Shown: in pieces, positions 14,301 through 29,300 of the stretch
How positions within the stretch are numbered: the first letter of the stretch is position 1
Layout of the letters: each line of letters opens with the position of its first letter
DNA from: Lanius collurio
Lineage: Eukaryota > Chordata > Aves > Passeriformes > Laniidae
Direction: 5' to 3'
Length of the DNA stretch: 64,000 nt
Assembly: GCA_020086605.1 (NCBI GenBank)
Contig: JACBWW010000021.1
Coordinates: 2,078,209 to 2,142,208, forward strand
Notes under the pieces: generated by a model
Databases searched by the model: none
What the model was told of the DNA's origin: nothing
What the model saw: the letters and a program-made list of their open reading frames with translations, nothing else
Made by a program: the position numbers and the translations under genes

Positions 14301-17300
14301 AGGAATGTGGTCTGCAACATTCTAAAACAGACAAAGGGAAAAGGTTTTAGTAAATAAATAAAAACTCAAATAAATCCTCTGAAAAAAAAAAAAGTAGGCT
14401 CCCACTCCCCTTAAAGACAATTGCAGTATTCCTAAGTGAAATACTCTTGTGCTGTCACAGAATTCATTTAGGATTCCATGGAACCAAATCAATATACAAT
14501 AGGACTTTCAAAGTGATGTTCTCTTTAAGAAATCTTTATTCAATCTACTTTTTAGTTAAAGGCTCCTACAAGACAATCCAAGATTTTTATGCAGAACTGT
14601 GTACATCAAATATTCTGAATTATTTCCTTTGCATGTTCAAATGACAGTAGTGGGGGTGATCGATCTTTTCAAGACAATTTCCTACTTTCAGGAAAACATT
14701 GTGTTTTACACACAAGCACCTCAGCCTACTTTTCCTTGGCCTTCAGCAACTTTGTGACATGGCTGGAGCATGTGCAAGCATATATTGCTAAAACTTCATT
14801 CTTGGACTGTCCACATTGACCATCCATTACAGAGTAACACTTCAGCAGTGCAATACTAAACTACCACCACCCCCAAAATGTAAAAAAGTAGATACTGAAT
14901 CTTCTCTGCTATCTAATAAATGAGCATCAAGATAAAATTAGAATGAAGAGTAAACAAAAGTTATCATGTTGCCCTTTTTAGAGGTTCATATTGAAACAGA
15001 AGCTCTCTACAACACAATTTTGAGGCATACTTGAGCTACCTTATTTATTTCCACTTTCTTAGGATTGGACCATGACAAGAAGTAATTGCAGAATGTTAAT
15101 GCAGTTTTTAACACTATCATCTTTAATGGTTTTGTTCTTGTTCCCCACATAACTCCCTTTGATGCAGAATAAAATCCTTCTGCATTCTATTGTCTTTTGC
15201 AAATATGGCTTAAATACAAAAGGGAACTATAAAAATGTGCTTGACTTCAGGCATACCTTGAAATCTGTGATCTTATAGCTTTAACTTAAAGCTAGGAAGC
15301 ATGGTAATCCCACTCTAAGGTCTGTAACTTATGGGTTTTGGTGACATTTAAGGTCCCAGTTGCTCAGAGGCAGAACATGAGAATAGCAGTTCAGTTGTTA
15401 GTTATATAACCAATTATATAACTGATATGTTAAATAAGAATTTCACTCCATTACAGTATAAATCACTATTGCTACTCCATCCTTCATTATGGAAAATCCA
15501 AAGGTTACTTTTATCACACCACAGACCTCAGTTCCATTTCACTGCATGTATGATGCAACAGCCCATTTTGATGACCATAAAGCTACTCCCCTGCTGAGGA
15601 TCACACTCACACAGTGAGTGCATGGCCAAGGCTTAGAACCACAGTCAGGGAATCACAAATTCTGAGCAATGGGACCCCTGTGTACAGAGCTTCTGGCACA
15701 GCTCTGCATATGTCCCATCACTGGCTGATCTGTACCAAAACTTGTAGTGAAAGTACTTCAGGTGAACTGCTTGTTACCCAACAGATACCCACCTGCCAAT
15801 CCTTTTATTAAAGTGTGTGCAGGGGTATTTGTAACAGCCAAGGGTTACATGGCACTACCAGTAGCTCAGCTTTGCAAAGCTCTACAAACAGCCATGCACA
15901 GATAATACAGTAAATGAGGGTTCTCCAGAATCCACACGCACGAACACAGGTGGTGTTGGTGGGTTTTCTGAAGTTCCTTTTGAGGTTGCAACAGTACTAT
16001 AGGAGATGATGACCATCAGCTCTCCAAAAAACAGAGTTGAAGAGTTATTTGTCATGGTTTGTGCTGTTTACCTTGCAGCTCTGCACAAGTTGCTGGTGGG
16101 CTGCTGTGTTCTTATTGGAAACAGCTGCATTCTGAGAAGCTGCAATAGTCTGAGTAGCAGCAGCTGCAGCTTGTTTAGCTGCAATCTTTCAAGAAAAAGA
16201 AAGTTAAATCAGTGATAAAACCGAGTAATTCAGAGGATGAAACACACATTTATAGGCAACTTTGACAGTAACAACATCAACAAATGAATACATTTTATCC
16301 CTTAATTTGATTTGGCTTAAGGAAATCCAGCATTGCACTTCTCTCAAGGTGAAAATGATTGGAACATCGTTACTCATCTCCAATTTGCCAATTAAGAAAA
16401 AGGCAGAATTAGAAACATTCCGTGCTTCTACTCTTTCATAGCTTATGTTTCAACAGGAGGAAAAGAAGTCAACTACAAACAGCAGAACTGATCCAAACAA
16501 TCACCTCCTTACAAAGGCCAGAGAAAACAGGCAAAATACCCACAGTGCTTCTCACTGCTACATTGACACCTCTGACTCAGGACTCAAGGGAGCCCATTTC
16601 TGCTGAGATTGCTCTACAGCAAAAGCAAAGATCCTAAAATGACTCAGAGGTACAAAATACTGGCATTTCTGAGTCTAAAAGCTTTTTGAAGACCTTCTTC
16701 AAATATCTATGAATATTATTATCAACATCTCCCTACTACAAAATTAAAAATTCAACAATTTATGCAAGGTACTTCAACATGTTGTACAACACTAACTGGC
16801 CCACTAAACAGAAGCAAGCATGAAGTTTATTACACATTCTACTCCTTTGTAAGGCAGTATATGTTATAACAGCAAAACAAATAAAACCCTATTTGAATAA
16901 AACTTTCTTGCATGCAGTTAGAAAATTACAGGCATCAGCCTTTATTTCCTACAGTACTCCCAATTTTCAGTGCTAGACAGATACAGGAAGTTAATGCATT
17001 TCTGGAACATGGTCACCTTATTGCACTTCAATCAGACTAATGTGAAAATCACAGCTGCAAACTAGGAATTATAAAAAAAGTTGTTTTTTTAATCTGTCTT
17101 TTCTTCATTTTAGTTGAGAATGTGAAGATCAAACTTTGCCAGCAAGACAAACTTCCATGATATTTTGTTCTTGCTGCACAGTAAATTGCCTTTCTCCCTC
17201 TTGGCTGGGCCAACAGATTGGAAGTAAAAAGATACATCCATTTCTGCTTCTTGACTCGGTAATTTCCCAGTTTAATTGGATATGCTGCGATTCAACTAAT

Positions 17301-20300
17301 TTTGTGCAGAAATTCATATGGAACTCTATATCCTAGTAAAGCCACCCAGAGATCCTGTGTGTAAATGGCACACCACAGAGATAAATTAACACTGCAATGA
17401 AGCAGTTTCAGCTCAGCTGTTTAACTTCAGGACTAAGCCACCATCAAACACCTTCTGAGTCAAAGCCTTAAACCCCTTTACCACATCTGTGATAGAAGAT
17501 GCTCCGTTTTCTGAGGTCTGTTATGATATACTGGCATCTCTAATTCTAAGCCTTGTACCCCAGAACTCAGCTCACAGCACTATCATTCTTTGCTTAGCAC
17601 TTTCACTGAAATATGCATTTCTTCTTTCTTGAAATTATCTACAGATACTAATTATCAAAAGGGAGCAAGCTGAAGATACAACACTGATTTCTAACCTCTA
17701 ATCTATTGACAATTTTCTTCTTGATGGCATTCTGTGCAGCAGCATTTGTAGCAACTCGCAGTCCCTCTGCTGCTTCTCTCAGACGCTGCTGTTGATCCTC
17801 ATTTTCAGGATTGGCTGCAGCTCCCTGCACAAAATTTCCAAGCAAAAAACTGTAAGTCTGAGTAAAAATTATTGGAGAAAATGTGGATGAACATCAAGGC
17901 TTAAGTTCAGACAGTGTCTGCTACATCAGCATTCATTTTCCTTAAATTATCATCAGGAAAGTTAAAACAACACTGAAATATTACCAAATTTCAAAGGAGA
18001 AAATCTATTTCTAGTGGAAGGCTGTTTGTATGTCTGGCACTTAGAAGAAGAAAGCTGAACATTTGCTTCATATACCACTTCAGGTGCTTGGGAAAAAAGC
18101 CTTTTTAAACTGTTTCCCCTAAGATCTGAAATAATGTACTTGTATGAATATAGGTTTTTGAAAAAAACCCAGTTTTTAAAATTTCCAATCCAATATGTCT
18201 GTCAGTAATTGCAGTCCAACACTTGGTTTAAGGCAGTAGGTTTTCTCCATTTGAAGTCTGAGAAAGTACTGGAAAGTGAAGGATAGGCAGCCAGGCACGC
18301 AGGCCTTCTAGAGTGCCAGCAGAATGGCAGACACTGCTGCTGTAAAAACCATTTCAGTGCAATTCAGAGGATGCACTCCTCCCTGGCAGATTGAAATAGG
18401 TTTCCAGCACACAAAAGAAAGAAAATCTGAGATATTTGCCTCCCCTGTGAGAATGAACAGGGAGGGATGCAGAGGGGAACAACACAGGCAAGATTCCCCA
18501 GGCAGAAGAAACTGTTCCTTAGACAAAGGGGAGTTGCTTTGCAGGGACCCCAGTAAGAGATTGTTGTGGTTCTGTTGCCCCATTTGCACTGGCACAAGAC
18601 CCTGCACCACGGCTCAGGGCTGGTTGTAACTGCCCTACGTGGCTTGAGTCATGACCACCATGCACACAGGAAAGCAAAAGCAGTGCACAAAGATCTTTTA
18701 AAACCAAAAAAATCCAGGTAGCTAATAAATTGGTTTTGGGAATGTATCTAGCTAAGTCAGTAAAAGCCACACTTTTGCAGGATATGAGAAACTGTCCCTA
18801 CTATCAGCCAGATCCTATTTATAAATCCCACATACCATTTCTTCTTTGTGCACAGCCTTACAGTTTTAAGCTGACAGTTCATTTTCCTGGTACCTTTGCA
18901 GCTTCAACCATGCGGGCTGTGGAATCTGCCAGGAGCTTTGCAGCAGCCAGAAGCTTCTTGGAGTTCTCCATGTCGATCTCTGCTTCAGCATCAGATCTCA
19001 TGGCATTGACGAGATCGGAGGTGGCCTGAGCCAGCACCCTGGCCTGCCGCACCATCTCACCTGGGGAGCACAACTGCATTTATACCTTCTTCTCTCTGAA
19101 TTTCAGTCTTGGTTGCAAAATTCAGCATCATTTCCCAAGGCAAAAATGAAGTTACGTTTGCTGAAGTATTTTGTTACTTGAAAATGATACACACATAGTT
19201 CATATAAATTGAAAGTTTCATAAACAAATCTTGGATCACAATATAAATGACAGAAACCCCTACAGTGGAGATTAAGAAAAAAATGTAGTATTTGCAATCT
19301 AGATAGTAGGACAAAAACACACAATCAGTATTTTTAGCTAGTTCTCAATATACAGCTCAAGGAAACTTCTGTGCCAGCAATGGCTAAAAATTTTGCTTTC
19401 AAATCACAGTCAAGATTTCACTCCTTCAATAAAAATTACCCATTTTTCTCCTGTGTTTTTGAGGAATTATCTTTTGCTTAATATAAACTGAGAACTTTTT
19501 GGTTTTGACCAAAACCATCCTGTTTCTTGTTCTAGAAGCTGCACTTTTTAGAAACATCTCAGAAGAAAAAGAAGTAAGCTTAAAAACCTACAACAAAATC
19601 TATGCATCATAAAGTCAATCACTGTGAAGTATTTGCCCAGGTGCCTGTCTTCATATTTGGAGATGAGAAATTGCTATACAATTCTGTGAAGTGAAGAAGT
19701 GGCAGAAAACAAACAAAATATTATAGTGTTCATTTAGCATGGTATTAGATTGTTTTAACAGAACATTTACTCTATCACACAGCTTTGTGCATGTTGCTGA
19801 TTTATATTATGGGCTGGATCACTACCCACCATGACAGCACTAGCTTAGAAGGAGAGCACACATCAAAGAAGGATTTTTATTTCCTTGACTAGAAAAGTGG
19901 TGCACGTTTGAACTGTGGCGAGCGACTGCTCCTGGGAGGAACTCACCGGCATCTCCCATGGAGCTGAAGATGCTCTCGGTGACACACATGATGGTGTCTG
20001 TGGCCTGGTCGTAGCGCCCGATGGGCTCCCCGCGGCTGGCGAACTGGCGCACGTGCTGCAGCAGGTCATTGAGGGCCTGGCTGACGATGCTGGCGGCCGC
20101 ACTGACCTGCTTCAGCAGCTCGCTGTCATCGGTGGCAGCCTGGCAGGCCCGCACACAGTTCTCCACTGAACGGTCCACCAGCTTCCCTGCCTCAATCAGC
20201 TGCTCTTGACACACTGGGGAGCTGATGGTGGGACTCACCACCTGCATGGAGAGAGCACCCAGAGCACTCAGAAAAGGCTTATTTGACAGAGTCCGTTCCC

Positions 20301-23300
20301 AAGGCCTCTGGAACACACAGCAGCACTCACTGGACACGATCCTCTGCCCCTTGACAAACACCACTGCCTCACCTTGGCACAAGCCACAAGCTGGGAAGTA
20401 GAGAGGGCACACTGGGTAGCAGCAGCAATGACCCTGTTCTGCAGGACCGTGTCCTCAGCCACCTGTGCTACGTTCTTGGCCTTTAGCACCAACATGGCAG
20501 CAGCATTGGCAACAGCTTTGGCCAAACTCATCAGAACATCCTGGTAAAGAAATGGGAAAACTCAGTCTGCGACATTAAAACACACTCAGGTGTTAATTCC
20601 AGCAATCACTATGTTCAAACAATTCCCTCCCATTTCCCCATTTAAAATCCCACCCATATATTTGAATATTGTACTTGGATGGAGTCTTCCAAATGCCTGT
20701 ACTGTTAAAATGACCTGGTTTTCCAGTAAAAAAAAAAAAACTTCCAATACACTTACTTATAATTTCAACTTCACATCAGGCAGAAAACCTTGCATTTCAA
20801 AAATTAAACTCAATACTTTTTGTTTTACTTTTAGATATGATAAACCATCCCTTTCCTTACCCACCTTCCCCAACACTCCATAACACAGATAAGAATGCTT
20901 AGATTCTTTCTCTTAGTCAAGAGCTGTAATACATACTCAACTAGGAATGCAAATGAGAACTTGGATAAAGCCTGCACAGATTTACTGGTGGACGAAGTGG
21001 TAAAAACGTCCTGTAAGTTTTATTAGCAGACATCTTCCACACAGTGCACTCCAGAGACCTATCTGCTCCTGAAAAGTTCTTTCCCTTGATTCTGGTACAA
21101 ACCTGTCCTTGGCATTCAGTGAAAAAACCCAGACATATTTTTTACAGAGCATTTAAGAGGTCTAAGAGCTTTAATTGCCCTTAACTGCTAATAGCAAACA
21201 CTGTTAAATCATAAAGCATTATGATTTTATAATTGATACTACTAGTCATCTTAAAAAGATTTTGTCTGTAATACAATGGTTTTCCTCTACTCAGTTTACC
21301 AAAAAATTTTATTAACTTCTGGCTTACATGTATACATACAGACACAGCAAACACTTACATAAAACCCACTATATTTAATGAGAAGAAATATAGAGCACAA
21401 AGGTCACCATGAAGCATGTGAGCATCTGTGCGATGCACAAAATGAAGTACAGGTTTCTATGAAATCAGCACTCTGTGACTGTGTAATTAAAAACAACTTC
21501 AAAATGGATTCACCTCAATTAGCACAGAGAAATGCCAGCATTTTCTAACCACCCTTTGGGCAGCCTGGTTTTATGCAGGGACCTCCTCATTACAAAACTG
21601 CACAGTTCTGACAGTGACAAGCAACCCCCTCATTACCTGGAACCTTTCATCTGTTTCATTCTCTCCAATTTGTCTCAGTAGCTCCCCACTTGCTTGTCCA
21701 ATGCTTCCAGCTGCAGTCAAAACCGTCTGGCGAGGCTGGGAAGAGGTAACAGTGAAATGCACTAATTCAAAGAAAATGAGCTTTACTTGAATTTTAGATT
21801 TCCTCAAGGAATTTCTGCATTAGCATGCAAGCAATACCAAAAAAGAGAACCTGAGAAGTTTTTCTATACTCACCTCTCCTGAAGTAGGCTGCACAGCCTT
21901 CAGCAAGTCTGAGACAGCACTAGCCAAGGTTCGAGCAGCTTTCAGGAGGTCTTCTCCACTTCCAACTTCATCATCCATAAGAGCAGCAAGCAGTTTCACA
22001 CCTTTGGACATCTCAGTGAGGTTGGAGGAAATGGTTGTAATTGCACATCCCACAGCAGTGTAGTCAGTGTCAACTGGATCCCCTGCAGAGCAAATGTTTT
22101 TCAGTGATCAGAATGCTTTAGTGGCTAAAAGGGAAATGGGAGCAGCTACAACAAGCTACACTCACTGAGAGATAAGAGACATTTCAAGACAGCCAAGCAA
22201 TGCCTACTAAGTAATTCATCACTTAAAAAAATTTAGACTGCTATAAATTTTCTGGTTTCTGCAATAACCCATCCTCTAAGAGAATTTGTCATCATTCAAT
22301 GCAATTTGCTGAGAAGGCCACAGTTTCAGCCTCTTTCAACACTGAAAGAACCTAAGGTAATACAGTCTTGTCCCCTTTAAGCCACTTGTAGCTCCCTCAA
22401 CTCGTAATTTGCTGAAGAAAAAACTACTGTCAATAAAAACAATCTCTCCTTAACAACTGCCAGATGAATGGTGCTTTCTTGTAGTAACCTGGCCAACACT
22501 CTCTACTGTTGGATAAGTGAGCTACATTTTATCTTCTGTGACTTACACCTTTACGGAAACTGCAGATACAAAAACCTGTGTTGGGAGGGACACCAAGCTG
22601 GTTACACATATCAATGCACTAAGCTATTGGTGTGTTTTAAAGAAAATTTTCTGCTGCCCCATACTCAGTTCATATGTGACTTGATTTAGATTGACAAATA
22701 GTTAGGAGATTGCAAGGAAATCCTTCCCAGTGAAATTTACCTGCTGTTAGGTTAACAACAGATGCAGTTCCTGCAGTGATTGCATCAACCTGAGAGTGTA
22801 TTTCATGCTTTGATTCATCAACCTTGTTCTGAACCCATACTCTTGATGCCTGAAGAGCAATAACAAAAAGAAGAATTAAGGATTGCAGTGAGGTTCTGTA
22901 AGACAAGATACTATGTGCATCTCCCATTCCTGTGTGAACTTTTAAAAGTGAAACAGAGGACAACCAGCAGGCCCTTAAAGTGAAATATGAAAGCAAGCAT
23001 TTTCTTCTGCTGATTCATTCACTACAGATTTGCTCTCACATTTCAACAGCTGCCCTTTTATGGTAAATGCCATAAGCAAGGCTAAACACTCTTGAATGAC
23101 AGTCCCCCATAAGCAATAACCTTGAGGCTCTGTCCTCCTGCCCTAGCCTGGATCAAGAACAACAGAATCATACTTTGTTCTTATTTTTTGTGTCTCTGGA
23201 AGGCAGTCAGTTCCACTGTTAATACTGCCCATAGTTTGTGTTTAACTGTACATATGCCCACAAAACAACAGCATTCCAGGCAGATTTATGCAAGGAAGTC

Positions 23301-26300
23301 TGCTACATCCTATCTGAGGAGACTGTTAGAGTGAGGCAGAACACAATTCCTTAAAGAGAGCACAAAAAATTTACCTCATTTTAAAAGCTTTAGCAATATC
23401 ACTTTAGATCTGGGGACAATGACTAAACTGGTCTATAAACACCCCAAGCACTAAGGCTCATTTCTGTGTGGATTAGAAGAACTCACCATGTCCTGGCCCA
23501 GAGGTGGCAGGTTATCCACTTCACTGAGGTCAGCCTGTGCCTGCTGAACCGCGTGCATGCTGGTGTTGATGGTCCCCATCAGGGCCTGCTGAGCTGAGGT
23601 CTGCAAGGCAGAGCAAGGCAATGGCTGTGCTGTGTTCCAGAGGGCACTTCAAGCACATCACACGTGCACAAAGAGACCCTGAGTGACAACAGTTCAGCAG
23701 CCACCCCAGGCCAATTTCAGAGAGCTGCCGTTCCCCTGGCGCAATGGAGAGAGCAAAGCTCTCAAACTCTTCTCACAGTCTTGATTCTGCTTATGCCTTT
23801 TACTCTCCTCAGTACTTTCACACACATATGTAAGTGCTCAACTTTCTCAGCTCAAACAATGGCCAACAGACATACACAAACCCATCGAGCTGTCTTAGTG
23901 ACCTGCATTTGAGCAACATGAAAATCCAACATGAAAACTCAATTTGCTTCTAGGAGATCATTATTGATTTCCTGGGACAGCCTCCCAATGCAATCAAGGA
24001 TGATTCTAAAACTAAAATGTCATCAATATGCATAAGATAAGAGAGAACTGAAGGGGTTTAGGCTGAGCAGGATGCTGTGTGGATTGAGTGTCTCTGGCAA
24101 GGTTTTGGCTGCAGGGGTGGCCTCTGGGAGAATTAGCCAGGAGCTGCCTCATGCTGAGCACAGCTGGTTCTAAACAGCTCCAACAGATGCAGCACAGGAC
24201 ACAGCTGAGGTCAGCAGCCAAACTGGTGGCACCTCCGGGAAAAACTGGTGAGAAAGGGCAGTGCAGGGAAAAAGGAGTTCAAGAAACAACCTTGCAAATA
24301 CCAGTGCCTGAGAGGGACGTGGAGGGGATGCTCAAGACAGCAGAGCTGAGTTTCCTTAGCCTGGGGGAGAGAGTAAAGTGCAGCTGATATTTCCCTGCAG
24401 TCTGTGAAGAGGGCTGTGTTGGAGCAGGTACCCCCATATCTGCCCTGCAGACCACAGAAGACCCCACACTGCAGCAGGTGGGTATCTCCCTGAAAGGACC
24501 TGCAGCTTGTGGAGAGCCTGTGCTGGAGCAGGGCCTTGCCAGGAAGGGGCCCAGTGCTGGAGCAGGCGCTCCTGAAGGGAACTGCAGCTCATAGGGAACC
24601 CTCACTTGAACCAGTTTATCCTGAATGACTGCAGCCCACAGGAAGGACACACTGGAGCTGGGCAGAAGTGTGAGGAGGAAGAAGCAGAGATGGGCAGTTA
24701 CAAATGTACCACTTGTGAGCAAGGAGAAGAATAGCTAAAAATGAAGGAGTGAAGTTGAGCCTGTGTAAAAAAAATGAGTGGGTGAGAAGTGTTTTTAGTT
24801 TTCATCTTTCTCTCACCATCCAACTGTATTTTAAGTGACAATAAATTAAGTTCATTACCTCCAAGCTGATTCTGTTCTGCCCATGAAAATAATTGATGAT
24901 CTCCCTGTCTTCATCTTGACCTATACTGATATAAAGCTTTTTTTAATCTTGTATACCTTTCATACACACCTCTTTGCTTGAGGAGTAGGAGTGAAAAAGC
25001 AGCTGGGAAGGCATCTGCCAAACACCCAAGGTCAATTCACTATACAGACTACTCTTCTAGTAGTATGTCATGATCTTAAGCATTGATTACATTCTCTAAA
25101 TGCTGTTTAGGGCTTGTGAAAGTCTTCCAATTTAAATGAAAAAAAGCACTACCAGCTTTAAGCCTGCTAAAAATTTCTAAGTTGGTGGGCTAGTGATAAG
25201 CTTATCCTTAAAACTATTTACTTTTGCCAGTCTTTAAACCCTTTTTTTTTGCCCTTTCAATACTAGTTTTAACTACTTAGAAGTAAAGAAAAGGCTGGAA
25301 CAGCCTGCCTCAAAGAAAATGAGGAAATAAGTCAAAATGTGACACCCTAAATATTTAAGAGATTCTTAAAACTTATGTTTGGTAGAACAGTCCGGAATTT
25401 ACATCCAGGGCTCCTGGATACAAATATGTATAATATGCTGTTTCAGACTACTTGCTGCACAGACAGGTTTCACACACAAAACAAGGAGGTTTCTCACAAG
25501 TGGGGGCATGTGTCCCCTGTGCATCTGGCCAGTTGTGACTTGCTGCTGGGGAGAAGGCATGATGCCAATGTTGAAAGTCTCAGGGCCGCTGGAGCCGGAG
25601 CGCATCACAGCGGGCAGTGCCACGGAGCCGTGCTCCACCTTCCCGGTTCGGTTGAACTGCTGCTGCAGAATAGTGGGTCTGGGAAAAAACATCCAACACA
25701 GAATTAGTGAGCTCCTGCAAATCCACTTCTGCCAGCTGTTCTTCCTCTAGGATTTCAATTACATTTCACAACATCTGGAGAAGCTGGAAAACTTTACAGT
25801 TTTTCTTTCTAACCACTTTCTAACATACTAGAAAAAAGATAATCTGGGGCTTCTGGCACTTCAGTCATTAATAGCACTAATGAGCAGGCACCGAGGAAAC
25901 ATGGCACTGGGCAGTTTTGTTATACATGATACAATAGCTTTACCCCTTTTAGATGCATGGCAGACAGAACCAGAGCAAGGTTTATGGCATAACAACTGCT
26001 TTGTTTCAGCTGTATCACAGGCAGATAAATAGAAAATAGAACCATGAAACTTATGGAGATCTTTTTCAAGTACTCCCTAGAACAGGGATAAAAACTTCCT
26101 TTCTTCCACCACAAAACACCTTTATACAAACAAGCACACAGTACTTGCAAAAAATCTGGCAGCCCATCAGATAATGGCCCAGAGAATAATAAATAAAGTT
26201 ACTGCATCCAAGGTCATGAACTGCTTTGCCAGATATACTGCTCATATTTAAACATGATTCAAGCTTTAATAGCTAGAATGGTTGATAGAAATTCAGGCTT

Positions 26301-29300
26301 TAACAACAACACTCTGCTGAGGAAAAAGAAAAGTTATTTCAATGGTGAAAAAAATCTTGTATTTATCTACTACAAGTTTTGGGCTTCTCTGCACAGCACT
26401 TAGCTAACAGTATATTCTGGAAGTGGTTTGGAAAGGGCCATATCAAAATAAAGCACATCTGAACATGTGTGATCCATCAAAAGATGAAATTTCCCATAAG
26501 GCCACATGAAATAGCTAACAAATCTACCTCATATAAACCATATGCTTAACAATAAATCAAATGGACTTTTCACATACACACTGCTGACACTGCCACCCTC
26601 AAGAGTTCCAAGAAAAGACTTGAGTGGCTCATTACAGCTTAAAATGTCACACATCTGTTTCTATTGTCTCACTGCACAGAAAGATTTGACATTCCAGCTC
26701 TACAATTCTGTGTTATGCTATATCCAGTTACTCTCCCATCAAAACCATAACCTGACCTACTTGTACCAAACCCTGTACTCTAAGCACACTGCCTATCTGA
26801 TGGTTTTGGCTGCTGAAATGAGTTGGTTCTGCTCATAACACCGTGTACAACTAAACTGACAGGAGTCAAATCTACTGGAAACCATGGAACTAGCACACAC
26901 AAGCAACTAAAACCTTGTAAATCATACATGAAGATGAAAAAAATACTACAGCTCTTCAGCTCTGCTTCATTATCCCACTCTCTGTGTGAGCATTTTACTG
27001 AATTACAGCCTGAGTGCCTTTGTTCAAGGGTCAAGTTAGCACAACCTGGTGCCACTGCTGGTTGCCCCAGCCAACAATTTTGTGACAAACACCTGCTCTT
27101 CAATCCTTGAATGAAGCTAGGAACCTGCTGAATTGTCTGGGGATAGTCTTCCTTCTATTGAAATACACTGTAGGAAACCATTCTTTAACAGTAATAACTG
27201 TACCACTTAATTTGAAAAAAGCTGCTGCAGCTCAACGTGACTCTCTTAAAGACAGACCATTGCCTCCTGTGGCATGCACTCACTTCTTAGGTGAAACAGA
27301 TTCTTCCAACATGGTTGATTCCTCATCACCTTCAAGCCCAAATCTATCTTTACTTTGTTTCTGGAGGGTGGAAAAAAGATAAGTTAAACAATGTGTGTTG
27401 TTTTTTGCTTTCTCTCCACTATTTCCTTGCCATTTATCACAAAGCTAATCAAACAACCTGTTGTGGTGGTGGCTAAACCACGACACCTGGAGAGGCTTGT
27501 CTGGTGCTGAACACCATGCTGTTGGGCAGTGACTGACAACACAACCTCCACTGCTGTGCAGAGGTGCTCTTCAGCCTTTAACAGCCCATGTTCTAATCCC
27601 TGGCAGATGAAGGACATAAAGGAAAAAAAGCCTGCTGGTGCCTTTTTGAACAAAGATATAAGGAAAGTGCTGAAATGTTACTGTACGGTGCTACCTACCA
27701 GTAAGAAATAAATATCCATAAGTAAAGACAATAAATTGAATACTGTCTCCAAGTTATTTTATCATAGGTACTTTAAGGTTCAGGACAGTCTGACTTCATG
27801 AGGGAGGGGTTTCTTAGTGCTAAGAGAGATTTGTAAATACACATAAGGACATTAAGTGTAAACCATCAGAAACAATAGGAAACTACAAATCATAAAAATA
27901 GCACTTTATAAAGAGTCTATTTCTACTTGTGGCCTAGTGCAGAGAAACTGCTTTCCACCTTGCTACATGATTTGTAGTCTGAGTCCACATAGATGAATAT
28001 AAATAGAGGAGTATTCACTATGACTTGGGATACATTTAAGAGGAACTCCTCATGCACATCTATATGAACACATGACTTTGGAGAACTAAGTTCTTACTAC
28101 CAGAGTTTGATTTTATGCATGAACTAAAACTCCTTATTTCTAACCAAGATTGTGCCTTACTGCCATAAAAATGTGAAGTAAAAAAACCCTACTGTTTTTA
28201 ATTTAGGTACAGGCTACTCAAGTTCAGGGTTCCCTGTCACCTGATTAATGTCACCTATCACTAAAACTGAGGACATGAGGGGCTGGGTGGGGGAACACTA
28301 TACTAATAACACTTGAGCAGAAAAAAATGTGTATATGCAACTGAAAGCAGTAAGCCCCACTTTGAGGCATCCATCACAGAGATAACGTGGGCTCGACAAC
28401 TGTGAACTGCAGCTTCTCATATGTATCATGGGTGTTTATGCTTTAACCTGTTCCTAATTCATTCATTTTAAACTGGTTGTGTCAGCAGATGGTAGGAAAA
28501 AAAAAAACAAAACAAAGGACTGGGAGTGGAAATTTGCACATTTGCATTCTCTCAAGACAAAAGGCTGCTTTCATTTGGCACTAGAGAGCAAAGCTACTTT
28601 TGAATCAAGTTTTAAACCATCTACAGAAACCTGAAATTTATTTGATGTTTATTAAATCTGAGCCTGACAGCCTCAGAGAAAAAGGCATGTGATGAAGTCT
28701 GTGTGATGAATTCTGGCAATCCTCCTCAATCTCTTATTACACAACTCTTGATGTTACATCTTACATTGCTCACATGAACAAAGGCAATAAATTCTTCTGG
28801 GCTACTTAACTTTGTGATTTCTTACTACTAAAATCTGTTACAGTAAGTAAAGAGGTAGCTTGGAATGTCAATAAAGTAAAAATTTGACAAGAAGCAATCA
28901 GTGCTGTTTGGAACACCTTGCTTTTCTACACAGCATGCTTAGAACGGGTCCCTTCAGCTCCACATTTGTTGGCAAACTTGCCACTTTTTGCTGTTGCACT
29001 TGCTTGCTTGGGAATATTTTGAATACTGGAGATGCATATCTGCCCTTCCTCTCTCCTGCCAGGCACATTCCATAAAAACAAGTTTCAAGGCAGTCTGACC
29101 TCTTCACAAACACTGATTTTATCCCTCTCTGCACAACTGAGGTCTAATTCTTTGCTTTACTAATCACAGTGTTTTTAAAGCAATATACTGTTGGGGCTTT
29201 TTGGTTTGTTTTTCTGGCCAAAAAACTTTCTCAGCTTTGGTACATTATATACAGGAACACCTGGACAACTATTGTGTCGTCTTTGCTGTAGTTTTAAATA

